Part shown: positions 1 to 7,724 of the stretch, piece after piece | Position numbering within the stretch: position 1 is the stretch's first letter | Layout: the number at the start of each line of letters is the position of its first letter | Source: Acanthamoeba lenticulata | Lineage: Eukaryota; Discosea; Longamoebia; Acanthamoebidae | Assembly (NCBI GenBank): GCA_002179805.1 | Contig: NAVB01005292.1 | Location: forward strand, 1 to 11,098 | DNA length: 11,098 nucleotides | Direction of reading: 5' to 3' | Program-made: the position numbers and the translations under genes | Notes under the pieces: model-generated | What the model was told of the DNA's origin: nothing | Database searches by the model: none | Seen by the model: the letters and a program-made list of their open reading frames with translations, nothing else

Positions 1-988
1 GAGAGCGCCATCTTCAAGAGGCGCGGGGAGGAGCAGCCGCCGCTCGGGTTCTCCGCAGGCCTCCTGCCCAAGCGGATCCACTTCGTGATGGACGTGTCGG
101 GCTCCATGTACCGCTTCAACGGGTTCGACGGCCGGCTGGACCGCATGCTCGAGGCCGCGGTGCTGGTCATGGAGAGCTTCACCGGCTTTGAGAGCCGCTT
201 CAAGTACTCCATCGGCGGTGCGCTCTCCCTCTCCCTTTCTCTTTTGAACACTTGGCCGAGTTGCTACCCCTTCTTTTTCTAACGGTGCATACACACAGGA
301 CACAGCGGAGACAGCCCCAACATCCCGTTGGTGGAAACCGTGAAACAGCCGCAGAACCGACGGCAGCGCATGGCCATCCTCCGGCGCATGGTCGCCCACT
401 CCCAGTTCTGCTCGTGCGGCGCCCCATCTCCCCCCGTTGGGGTCCTACAGCTGCTTGGACCCGGGCAGAGGCGCCTCTGACCTGTTGTGATCGTTTTCTG
501 TGTCCCCCACCACCAAAGATCGGGCGACTACACGCTGACGGCCACGGAGATGGCCATTCGGGACGTGTCCAAGGAGGAGGCCGACGAGCATTTTGTTGTG
601 GTCGTGAGTGACGCCAACCTGCGCCGCTACGGCATCTCTCCACGAAGCGTACGACGCTCCTTGTTGACTGATTCATCAGGGACGTATGTTGGCCCAACTT
701 ACGCACCTCTTCTTGGCAGCTGGGGCAAATTTTGATGCACGAGCCCAAGGTGCAGGCGCACTGCGTCTTCATCGCCAGCCTTGCCGACGAGGCAGAGAGG
801 CACGCCCTCTCTTTCCGCCTTCTTCTTCTGTGTTTTGTTTGTGTGCTCACGTGGGAGGAGACCCGGGTGGCTGGTGGCGCAACAGAATCGCGGCAGAGAT
901 ACCGCCGGGCCTGGCGTACGTGTGCCTGGACAGCAAGGGCCTCCCACTCACCCTCAACCGCATCCTCACGAGCAAGGTCATCACGTGA
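1..988 (+). CDS. VWA8: VWA8, C-terminal part with VWA domain (5' end outside window)
   Basis: Five exons are seen: 1-217, 299-413, 519-648, 720-799 and 886-988 (TGA). They encode the last 214 residues, frame open from base 1. The spliced protein follows animal VWA8 (von Willebrand factor A domain-containing protein 8) almost without gaps. It begins with a MIDAS-type DxSxS motif in 'FVMDVSGSMYRFNGFDGRL', then FKYSIGGHSGD across the first junction, EADEHFVVVVSDANLRRYGI, and VFIASLADEAER before the last exon. VWA8 is known as a large mitochondrial AAA+ ATPase with a C-terminal metal-binding VWA domain; its ATPase part would lie upstream of base 1. Introns are 81, 105, 71 and 86 nt. The last (800-885) has a GC rather than GT donor, chosen because it keeps frame and alignment length. 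The gene is convergent with INTS7, with 182 nt between stop codons. The family call is firm; mitochondrial location is inferred from the family, since the N-terminus is missing. Confidence 0.9.
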
Positions 989-1170
989 ACTGAACGAAAA
1001 CCAAAAAATAAAACGGCCATGGCTCCAGTCGATCCGATGATGGGCTCCAGTTGGGACATGTCCCCCTTCCTCCACCAGCGCGAGGATTGCGATAAATAGG
1101 GGGGGGAGCCTTTCGTTGGGGATGGAATGTGCAACAAGTGAAGAGACGGAGGGGGGGGGGACGGCACAAC
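989..1170. other. Convergent VWA8/INTS7 3' intergenic region
   Basis: This 182-nt gap separates two converging stop codons. It carries the VWA8 poly(A) signal and two G runs (G8 at 1099-1106, G10 at 1151-1160). I see no AATAAA for INTS7 on the minus strand. No further gene is supported here. Confidence 0.6.
1007..1012 (+). terminator. Canonical poly(A) signal AATAAA for VWA8
   Basis: An exact AATAAA hexamer lies 19 nt after the VWA8 stop codon in a short A-rich stretch. Its position implies a very short 3' UTR, in keeping with the tight convergent arrangement with INTS7. The cleavage site itself cannot be read from sequence. Confidence 0.55.
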
Positions 1171-4100
1171 TCAGGCGCCGCGCGGGGTGGGCGGCACGTG
1201 GAGGAGCACCGGTCGTGGTGGTGGCGCAGAGTGGAGCCAGCGCGCGTGGAGGGTGTCGGTGAGGGTGAGCGCGGGGCTCACCGACACACTGTAGTGCGCC
1301 GGACCCCAGAGCTCCACCACGACGGCCCCGGCAAAGGAGCTCTTGTTCTCGAGCGCCATCTGGAGGCTCATCTTGCGCTCATCATCTCGCGGCTGGTCGT
1401 CCTCGCCCCTGTCTTTGGCCCCTCCGCGATTGGCTGTCTTGGAGGACTTCATGACCACCGTCACCTGTGGCATCCCCCCAACAACGCTCAGTAAACGCGC
1501 GCCCCGTCTGTGTTGGCCCCTCGCCCGCGAGAGAGGCCGGGGTTGTTCTTTAACGGTACCTCAACCTGCGAGACTGTGCGCTTGGCCGAGGGCGGCTGCG
1601 AGAGGAGGCCCGTCACGCGCACTACGACGCCTTGCTTGCCGCCGACCGCCGCCACGCCCTCGCCCACCGTCGCCGACACGGCCAGCTTGATTTCGGTGGC
1701 GGGGCGCGCCTGGAAGAAGAAGGGCGGATAGGCGCACGGCAGCCGCACCGCCTCACGCAGGAACGCGCCCAGGCGCTCAGCCCACCCGTCCCACGAGTCG
1801 CTCGCCTTGGCCGTCACCCCGGCGCACAGCTTCCGCAGCGCCGCCGTATAAGCCTGCATGCGCCGGCCAATCGAGCCATGACATGTCATCATCAGAGGCC
1901 GCGCGTTGGGGGGGAGGGGAAGGAGGGCGTGGAATGTACATTGGGGGTGACGATCTGCGCGCCGGCGCTGGAGCGGGCGATGGCCGGCGGCGCGGCGGCC
2001 TTCGGGTTGAGCTCGCGGGCGAGCTGCGTCGCGGCCCACGCGGCCGACTGCGCCACTTCTTGTTGCCTGCACACGGACACACGCACGGAAAAAGTGAACA
2101 CACGCGGACCGCACACGCGCGCGAGGAGTGAGGAGACGCGCGTACGCCTGGAGGGTGGCGAGGGAGAGGTCGTCGATGTCAAAGTGGCAGCGGGCGAGGT
2201 GCGCGTAGGCCAGCGCCGTCGCGCGCAGGGCCGCGGCGCAGCGGGCGGCCTGCTCGCTGGCCAGGTGGAGGTGGCCGGCGGCGAGCTCCTCGGGCGACGG
2301 GCAGGCCAGCGGCGAGAAGGGCAGCTCGCGCAGGCAGGCCAGCAGCCGGAAGGCCCCCTCCAGGAACTCTGCGCGCAGGTGCACGAACGCCTGCTGGAAG
2401 CCCTTGCCCCGCTTCGACTGCGCTCACAACACGAAGAGGTGAACACACGTGCTGGGGAATGATCGGAATGCACAAGCGCAATGGAATGTCGTCAAACACG
2501 TACGTGGCTCTGCGAACCGCCGACGCCAGAGGCCTGGAGGGCGGTGAGGGCGTGGTAGAACGACGCCACGATGGCGTCGGACACGGGCATCGCCGTCGCG
2601 CCCGCTGAAGAGAGGGCGGCCTCGGCGCGGCACAGGGAGCACAGCGCGCGGAGCCACGAGTACAGGCTCTCTGACTCGACGCGCGGGGCGAGGTCGCGGA
2701 AGACGGGCGCGGCGAGGGCCGGGTGGCCCAGCGCGAGCGCCGCGCGTGCGCTCAGGAAGCAGTCCCAGTGGCGGCCCAGGTGGGCCAGCCGCTCGATGAT
2801 GGGGCCCGCGATCGCCTGCGCCTCGCTCACGCTGCACGCCATCAGCAGCGCTCGGAACACAGCTCCCTGCGCGCCGCACACACACACACACACACGTGCG
2901 ATCGTGAGCACCAGGCACGGCACACAACACGAAGAGAATAGAAGAGAGTACAAGCGAGGCATTCGTGTCGACGGCTTGGTTGAGGTAGGCGCCCAGGCGG
3001 CCGATGTGCGGCCGCACGGCCTGTTTGGAGGCTCGCGCGCACTCGAGGACGCACTGCGCCACGTGTCGCACGGCGCGCTCTGCCATGACACACGCGCGTG
3101 TGTCAACCTTGTGAAGCGCCGTGGCAAGCAGAGGGTCGTGGGCGAGGACGCACGGGGTGCGCGCGGGAGGAGGGGCACGAGTGCGGCGGCGAGGGTGGGC
3201 GCGAGGGCCGGCTGCCACTTGACGAGCCGCACGAGGCAGGCCGTGAAGCTCCGGACCACCCGCAGTTCGCCCGCCGGCCGCTTCTCCGCCGGGAGGGCCC
3301 ACACGGCGAGCCGCGCCGCCAGAACCACCATCAGCCCAAACGCCGGCTATATGTATGTGTGCGCGCGTGTGCGTATGCGCGTGTGTGATGTCAGCAGTGG
3401 CCGGCGCTTCCACATGACGAGCGGAACACGATACGTGAGCGGGATCGGGCGTCGGAGGCGGGGAGGACGAGGCGTGTGTGCAGGCGTTGGTGAGCACCTG
3501 TGCCGCCAGCGCGGCCGCCAGCGCGTCGTCGCTGTGCAACAGTGTCTGCGCGTGTGTGCGTGCGTGTGTCGTCGTGGTCAGCGGAGACACACGCGCGAAT
3601 CTCGCGATGAGTTGAGGGCGAGCCGAACCTCACAGGCGTAGACGACCTGGTCCCAGTCGGGAGCCTGCTCGAGAGCGTAGAAGGAGGAGATGCGGACGAG
3701 CAGGAGCAGCACGTTCCGCCGAATGAGGCCGTAGGGCGACCCGTGCGCGAGCCGCGCCAGCGGCTGGAGCTCCGGCGTTGTATGGGCGCCAGCCGTCGGC
3801 GCGAGCTTGCGCAGGCAGCTTGCGTGTGCGTGTCCCACGTGAGCCACACGCGCGCACACGCGAGAGCACACGCGGGGGGGAGGTACCGGAGGCAGGCGAG
3901 CTTGACGGCGAGGCGCGGGTCGGACTCAAGACGGCGCAGGAGGAACGCCGAGTGGGAGGCGGCCTCGAGGCGTGACCGCAGCGCGAGGGTCGTGAGGGCG
4001 TCCAACACCGTCACCGTGAACGCGCGTCCTGCACGCACACACACAGGCAACGACAACGCACACACGCGATGGCACACACACACGCACGACACGCGCGGGT

Positions 4101-5467
4101 GAGTCTGGCAGCACACAAACGCAAGGCGAGCGGGGACGAACCGGGGTAGTCCTCGAGGAGCTCCTCGCAGATGGCGCGCGAGTGCTGGACCATGGCGGGG
4201 TCGTGGTGCATGTGGCGCAGCATGTGGACGAGCTTCATCTTATCGCGCGGCGCGGCGCTTAGGCCGTGCACCATCTCGGTCAGTCGTCCGAGCACGCCCC
4301 ACGCAAACGTCGGCGAGCGCGCCGACACTCTTCATGCACCCGCCCACGCGCGCGCATACACCACGTGCGTGTGTGAGGCAAGGCATAAGAACAGAGCGAG
4401 CGAGAGAGAGAGAGAGAGAAAAAGAGAAAGGCCGTGAGCAGAGGCGGCTCACCGGTCCATGGCCCACAGGACGGCCTCGCGCTCGAGCTCGTGTTTGGAG
4501 CCCCAGCAGTCGCGGATGGCGTGGTGCACGTCCAGCCGGTCGGCCACGAGGTGGGGCATGGCGCACAGCGTCCTGTAGTTGTTGTTGTTGTTGTTTTGAT
4601 GTTGTTGTCGGGTTTTTTTTGGAGGTTAGTGTCGACATGAGAAGGTCTCGGCGCCGCACGACACGACACGACACACGCGCTCGAGGGACGTGAGTACGAC
4701 GCACCGGAGGGTGATGGCGCGCGCGACGGGGTCGTTGCTGGTGAGCACGCTTTGGATGCGGCGCAGCACCTCGTCCACATTGAGGACCTGCGCCGTCAGG
4801 ACAGGAGCGCACTGGCGAAAGGCCTCGCACACGGCGTGCCGCACAAAGTTGTTGCTGTGTTTGCCGCCAGCGTTGTTGGTTAGTTGGTTGGTTGAGCCAC
4901 GTACACGAACCAGGCCAACAACACGGTGCTGATGATGATGCACGCTGATCAGGATGATGGAGGACGGAGAGGAGCGCACCTGTTGCGAAAGAGGTCGGCG
5001 AGTTTGAGGGCGGCCGTGTTGACGATGACCGGCCATGGGTAGGTGGTGATGAGGCGGGCAAAGAAGAAGATGGCTTCGCACTGGTCGCTGGTGCGGGTCG
5101 ACCGCAAGCCGCGATCTAACTCCATCAGGATCTTGGTGGGGCGATCGATCTGCACGGCACCAGTGGTGCCGATTTCCTTCTCTTCCTCGCGGCCCAGCAC
5201 GGCGAACAGCGGGAACAAAGAATTGGGCGGCAGACGTGAAGCAGATGGCGACGCCGAGGAGGAAAATGAGGTAGATGTGGCACTCGACGCCGAAGAGATG
5301 GACCCAGAAGAGGGAGTTGTGGTTGAAGGCGGTGTTGTAGAGGGGACAGAGGCAGACACAGGCGCATTGGCGCCTTCCGTACGAGAGTGTGACCGCTGAC
5401 GCCCATTTCCAGATTTGCGTTTTCTGTTCTTGGACTTGTTTCGTCTGGGTGTCCGCTGCTGATCCAT
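1171..5467 (-). CDS. INTS7: Integrator complex subunit 7 (complete, 14 exons)
   Basis: Minus-strand exons: 5467-4980, 4854-4705, 4572-4453, 4329-4142, 4028-3887, 3818-3629, 3545-3435, 3346-3154, 3079-2952, 2866-2504, 2417-2146, 2066-1940, 1853-1560, 1464-1171. They total 3060 nt (1019 aa plus stop); human INTS7 has 962 aa. All 13 introns are GT-AG, 68-132 nt. Matches to animal INTS7 run the whole length: ILMELDRGLRS (residues 113-123), NVDEVL then SNDPVARAITLR (202-213), HMHHD (292-296), SDPRLAVKLA, FFFQARPATEIKLAVS near the C-terminus. Integrator is a nuclear, RNA polymerase II-bound complex that cleaves snRNA precursors and attenuates transcription; INTS7 is an alpha-helical repeat scaffold subunit. 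The ATG at 5467 gives about 90 extra N-terminal residues rich in K/R then S/T/P, with a likely nuclear localisation signal (RRNKSKNRKRK). The 12/13 and 8/9 exon junctions are least certain. Human family homology is from memory, not a search. Confidence 0.9.
2877..2895. repeat. (CA)n microsatellite in INTS7 intron 9
   Basis: Nine CA units lie next to the minus-strand 3' splice site of the 2951-2867 intron, so the transcript carries a (GU)n run just before the acceptor. It is one of several alternating purine-pyrimidine tracts confined to this gene's introns. Confidence 0.85.
3349..3387. repeat. 39-nt perfect alternating purine-pyrimidine tract (INTS7 intron 7)
   Basis: Every base from 3349 to 3387 alternates purine and pyrimidine, mixing TG, CG and TA steps. 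The tract begins at the acceptor edge of the intron 3434-3347. Long TG/CG alternation is the known sequence preference for left-handed Z-DNA; formation here is inference. Confidence 0.8.
3548..3569. repeat. 22-nt alternating purine-pyrimidine tract (INTS7 intron 6)
   Basis: A perfect GC/GT alternation lies at the acceptor end of the intron 3628-3546. It has the same composition and the same placement as the tract in intron 7. Confidence 0.75.
4031..4088. repeat. CA/CG-rich tracts in INTS7 intron 4
   Basis: Two perfect alternating purine-pyrimidine runs (4031-4045 and 4072-4088) flank an imperfect CA-rich spacer in the intron 4141-4029. On the transcribed strand they read as GU/GC-rich RNA close to the acceptor. 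Confidence 0.7.
4402..4419. repeat. (GA)9 tract in INTS7 intron 3
   Basis: A pure GA repeat lies in the intron 4452-4330, flanked by more purine-rich sequence. On the minus (sense) strand it is a CT-rich polypyrimidine stretch. Confidence 0.8.
4578..4595. repeat. (GTT)6 trinucleotide repeat in INTS7 intron 2
   Basis: Six GTT units lie beside the acceptor of the intron 4704-4573 and are followed by a second short GTT group and a T8 run. In the INTS7 transcript this is (AAC)n. A similar repeat is in a phosphatase intron at 10937-10948. Confidence 0.85.
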
Positions 5468-5550
5468 CTTGCCGCCCCTGTGCTCCGATGAAACAACAAC
5501 TGTTCTTTTTCTTGTCCTTTTTTTAATTAGTATTTTTAAGTTTCTCAAGC

Positions 5551-5562
5551 AAAACCGCAAAA
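5551..5562 (-). terminator. RNA polymerase III terminator of tRNA-Tyr
   Basis: On the minus strand a TTTT run (5562-5559) starts 5 nt after the tRNA 3' end, and a second TTTT (5554-5551) follows as backup. T runs of four or more are the usual Pol III stop. Confidence 0.75.
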
Positions 5563-5566
5563 GCAT

Positions 5567-5661
5567 TCCGGCTGCCCGGACTCGAACCAGGAACCGATAG
5601 ATAACTACCGAGGGTAATCACAGACTACAGTCTACCGCGCTACCAATTGCGCCACAGCCGG
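5567..5661 (-). tRNA. tRNA-Tyr (anticodon GUA) with 22-nt intron
   Basis: Reading the minus strand from 5661, a full cloverleaf folds: acceptor stem CCGGCTG with CAGCCGG, D arm GCGC/GCGC around AATTGGTA, anticodon stem GTAGA with TCTAT (one G-T pair), loop CTGTAGA after splicing, variable loop CGGTT, T arm CCTGG-TTCGAGT-CCGGG, discriminator A. Mature length is 73 nt without CCA. The anticodon is GTA, positions 34-36. The intron (5624-5603) sits one base 3' of the anticodon, the standard eukaryotic site, and contains a TAC able to pair with it. Introns are typical of eukaryotic tRNA-Tyr genes. Internal promoters are clear: A box at 5643-5654 (TGGCGCAATTGG) and B box at 5578-5588 (GGTTCGAGTCC). 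The gene lies 99 nt upstream of the INTS7 start codon on the same strand. Confidence 0.97.
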
Positions 5662-5826
5662 TTATTAACAAAAAGGAAAATTAACGAGTATTCAATGTCA
5701 AAGAGTAAATGAGTTCCACACATACCAGAACGGAATAGCCAGCCATTTCAGTGAGCGCAACAATTTGGTTTTCTTGTTGTCTGCCCAGTTTAAATCGTGC
5801 GTGGGCCAAGGCCTTGAAGCAAGAAA
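5662..5826. other. CSN1 upstream region / tRNA-Tyr 5' flank
   Basis: This 165-nt AT-richer segment must contain the CSN1 promoter and 5' UTR on the plus strand and the 5' flank of the tRNA gene on the minus strand. I see no clear TATA box or other named motif. No additional gene is supported. Confidence 0.5.
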
Positions 5827-7508
5827 ATGCAGACCGACAAAATGGATGCCACGCCTACTGGGCCTGCCCCATCGTCCTTCTCGTACAAGGAATTTGATCT
5901 CGAGGGGTACTTGAGCAACTACTCGGGTCACACCAAGATTCACCGTGCCATCTTTATCGCACAACGCGCCCCTGACCTGGCAGTGGAGGCGACTCGGATT
6001 GCCCTCGATGAGATCAAGAAAACGCAGAACACTACGCTCTACAAGGAAGTCGTCGAGAAGGCCATTGAGAAACATGGCAGCATTTTCGCCAAGGATCAGG
6101 CCTGGATAGATAGCATGGACAAGAAGGCTCAACAGCAGCTTGACCGACTCGAGCAAGAGCTCAACGGCTATCGAACCAACCTCATCAAGGAGAGTATCAG
6201 GGTACGTGCCGAAGACGCCTCGTGTCGTAGCACCCGAATTGCTAATGCGTCCAAACCAATTGGTGCGTTTGGTGCCAACACAAGATGGGACACAACGATT
6301 TGGGAGACTTTCACTACGACCGCGGCGACCTTCAGTCCGCTCTTAAGTGCTACGTGCGGACGAGGGACTACTGCACGACCTCCAAGCACAACATCTCGAT
6401 GTGCCTCAACGTCATCAAGGTGAGCATGGAGATGAACAACTTCGCGCACGTCATCAACTACGTAAACAAGGCCGAGCAGGAGCCTGAGGTGCGCGATGCC
6501 ACCGGCGACCCCGTCGTGGTGGCCAAGCTCAAGGTGTGCGCGGGTCTCGCACACCTCGACAGCCGAAAGTACAAGGTGGCAGCACGCAAGTTCCTTGAGA
6601 CCACCTTCGACCTGGGCAATCACTTCAATGAGGTAGATGAGACGCCGCATACCTTTTGGTTGGTTGAGTAGTCCTGGCAGCGAGGGCGTGCCTAACGCTA
6701 TCACATTTGCCACAGATCATCTCGCCGCAAGACGTTGCCATCTTTGGCGGTCTCTGCGCTCTGGCGATGTTTGACCGCGCTGAGCTTAAGAGCAAGGTTC
6801 GACCAAGCTGCTTGCACGCCCTCTCCTCTCGGAGTGTTACTGTGCTTCCACAGCTGTGTGGAGGCAGTTACTTAATGGGGACTTGTGGGCTGGGCTGCCA
6901 CACAGGTGCTCGACAATACTAGCTTCAAGAACTTCTTGGAGCTTGTGCCGCAGGTGCGGGAACTCATCTCGGACTTCTACAACAGCCGCTACGCCTCGTG
7001 CTTGACCCACCTGCAGAAGTTGAGGGTACGCGACGCGAACCCAGAACAGAAATGGAGGATGCGCTTGGAGGTTAAGAGGGCTCGCTCGCTCACATCTGCT
7101 GTGTGTCCTCGGCAGCCCGAGCTCGAGCTGGACGTGCACCTGTATGACCACGTCGAGAGCCTCTACCAGAAGATCCGCAATAAGGCCATTGTGCAGTACT
7201 TTTCGCCTTTCACGTCGGTTGACCTCAACACCATGGCGCAGGCCTTCAACACAGATGTGGCAACCTTCGAGAAGGAACTGGCGGGCCTCATTATGGAGAA
7301 CTCGATTCAGGCACGCATCGACAGCCACAACAAGATCCTCTTTGCCAGGACCACCAACGAGCGTAGCAACACCTTCGATCATGCTCTCCGCATGGGTGAG
7401 GACTACCAGCGCAACACCAAGGCCGCTCTCTTCCGTATGAACCTGACCAAGCACGACTTTGTCGTTCGTCCTCCGCGCGCTGAGCGGGACGAGCGTGACA
7501 CCAAGTGA
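5827..7508 (+). CDS. CSN1: COP9 signalosome complex subunit 1
   Basis: Exons 5827-6201, 6285-6632, 6716-6796, 6906-7025 and 7116-7508 join in phase 0 at every junction and give 438 aa. Introns are 83, 83, 109 and 90 nt, all GT-AG. The protein follows human CSN1 (GPS1) throughout: [18 protein letters not shown] near residue 20, [15 protein letters not shown] across the first junction, [10 protein letters not shown] and [17 protein letters not shown]-like '[10 protein letters not shown]', [34 protein letters not shown] (336-340), and [13 protein letters not shown] (374 on). It has the helical repeat N-terminal part and C-terminal PCI domain of the family. CSN1 is a scaffold subunit of the complex that removes NEDD8 from cullins, so it acts in control of cullin-RING ubiquitin ligases. 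The related 26S lid subunit Rpn7 was considered, but the motifs fit CSN1 better. A second in-frame ATG at 5842 is an alternative start. The last intron is a multiple of three and stop-free. Confidence 0.95.
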
Positions 7509-7617
7509 GCGGTTCTTGGGGTGACTTTCCTTTCCTTGGTAAGTAAAAAATTGCCACCCCTCAAATATTTTTTTTCCAAGAAACATGAGACACCACAAGT
7601 TAAGAAGGCGTCCGGTT

Positions 7618-7626
7618 GGGCGGGAA
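7618..7626 (-). promoter_or_regulatory. E2F-like site (GGGCGGGAA)
   Basis: Read on the minus strand this is TTCCCGCCC, close to the TTTCCCGC class of E2F/DP sites known from plants and animals. It lies about 100 nt before the RPA1 ATG and 9 nt before a second, better site. Function is inferred from motif and target gene only. Confidence 0.5.
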
Positions 7627-7635
7627 GCAAGAATA

Positions 7636-7646
7636 TTTCGCGCCAA
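7636..7646 (+). promoter_or_regulatory. E2F/DP consensus site (TTTCGCGCCAA)
   Basis: The core TTTCGCGC matches the TTTSSCGC E2F consensus exactly and the flank resembles the well known dihydrofolate reductase promoter site. It lies about 80 nt before the RPA1 start codon, a usual promoter-proximal position. RPA subunits are S-phase genes and E2F targets in other eukaryotes, which supports the reading; binding has not been shown here. Confidence 0.6.
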
Positions 7647-7724
7647 GACGAACGTTGCGCGCGATCCTCCTTTTTACACACCGTACCTACTCTATTTTTC
7701 AAGCATCATCGATCCAGAAAGAAG

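Larger units (their letters stand above)
7509..7724. other. CSN1-RPA1 intergenic region
   Basis: This 216-nt gap between tandem genes must hold the CSN1 3' end and the RPA1 promoter and 5' UTR. A T8 run and A-rich sequence lie near the CSN1 side; two E2F-like sites lie on the RPA1 side. I see no canonical AATAAA and no other gene. Confidence 0.55.

Noticed and set aside
200..1075. 291-codon open frame on the minus strand over VWA8
   Set aside because: It is antisense to exons with clear VWA8 homology, has arbitrary Arg/Cys-rich composition, and shows no recognisable domain. GC-rich DNA gives many such frames.
1854..1900. Coding extension upstream of INTS7 exon 13 (IGRRMQ, resembling ERRMMSVY of human INTS7)
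   Set aside because: The similarity is tempting, but no AG lies upstream in this stretch to serve as acceptor, while GCATGCAG at 1861-1854 gives a phase-0 join and an 86-nt intron like its neighbours.
3080..3153. Longer INTS7 exon 8 using the GTTGAC donor near 3111
   Set aside because: It would insert about 20 unaligned residues; the GTGCGT donor with acceptor before 3079 gives a near gap-free match and a normal 74-nt intron.
2571..3641. 356-codon open frame on the plus strand over INTS7
   Set aside because: It crosses several INTS7 exons and introns on the opposite strand and has an Arg/His/Ala-rich, low-information sequence.
4578..4612. Repeat block as a possible CRISPR or mobile-element end
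   Set aside because: It is a simple GTT microsatellite inside an intron, with no spacer pattern, inverted repeats or target duplication.
5465..5566. Upstream INTS7 start codon at 5566
   Set aside because: It begins immediately after the tRNA discriminator base, within the Pol III termination zone, and would code an A/T-rich leader unlike the rest. The ATG at 5467 is preferred.
5827..7508. 26S proteasome lid subunit Rpn7 instead of CSN1
   Set aside because: Rpn7 also carries a PCI domain, but the GHNDLGD, ALKCYxRxRDYCT and YFSPF motifs follow CSN1.
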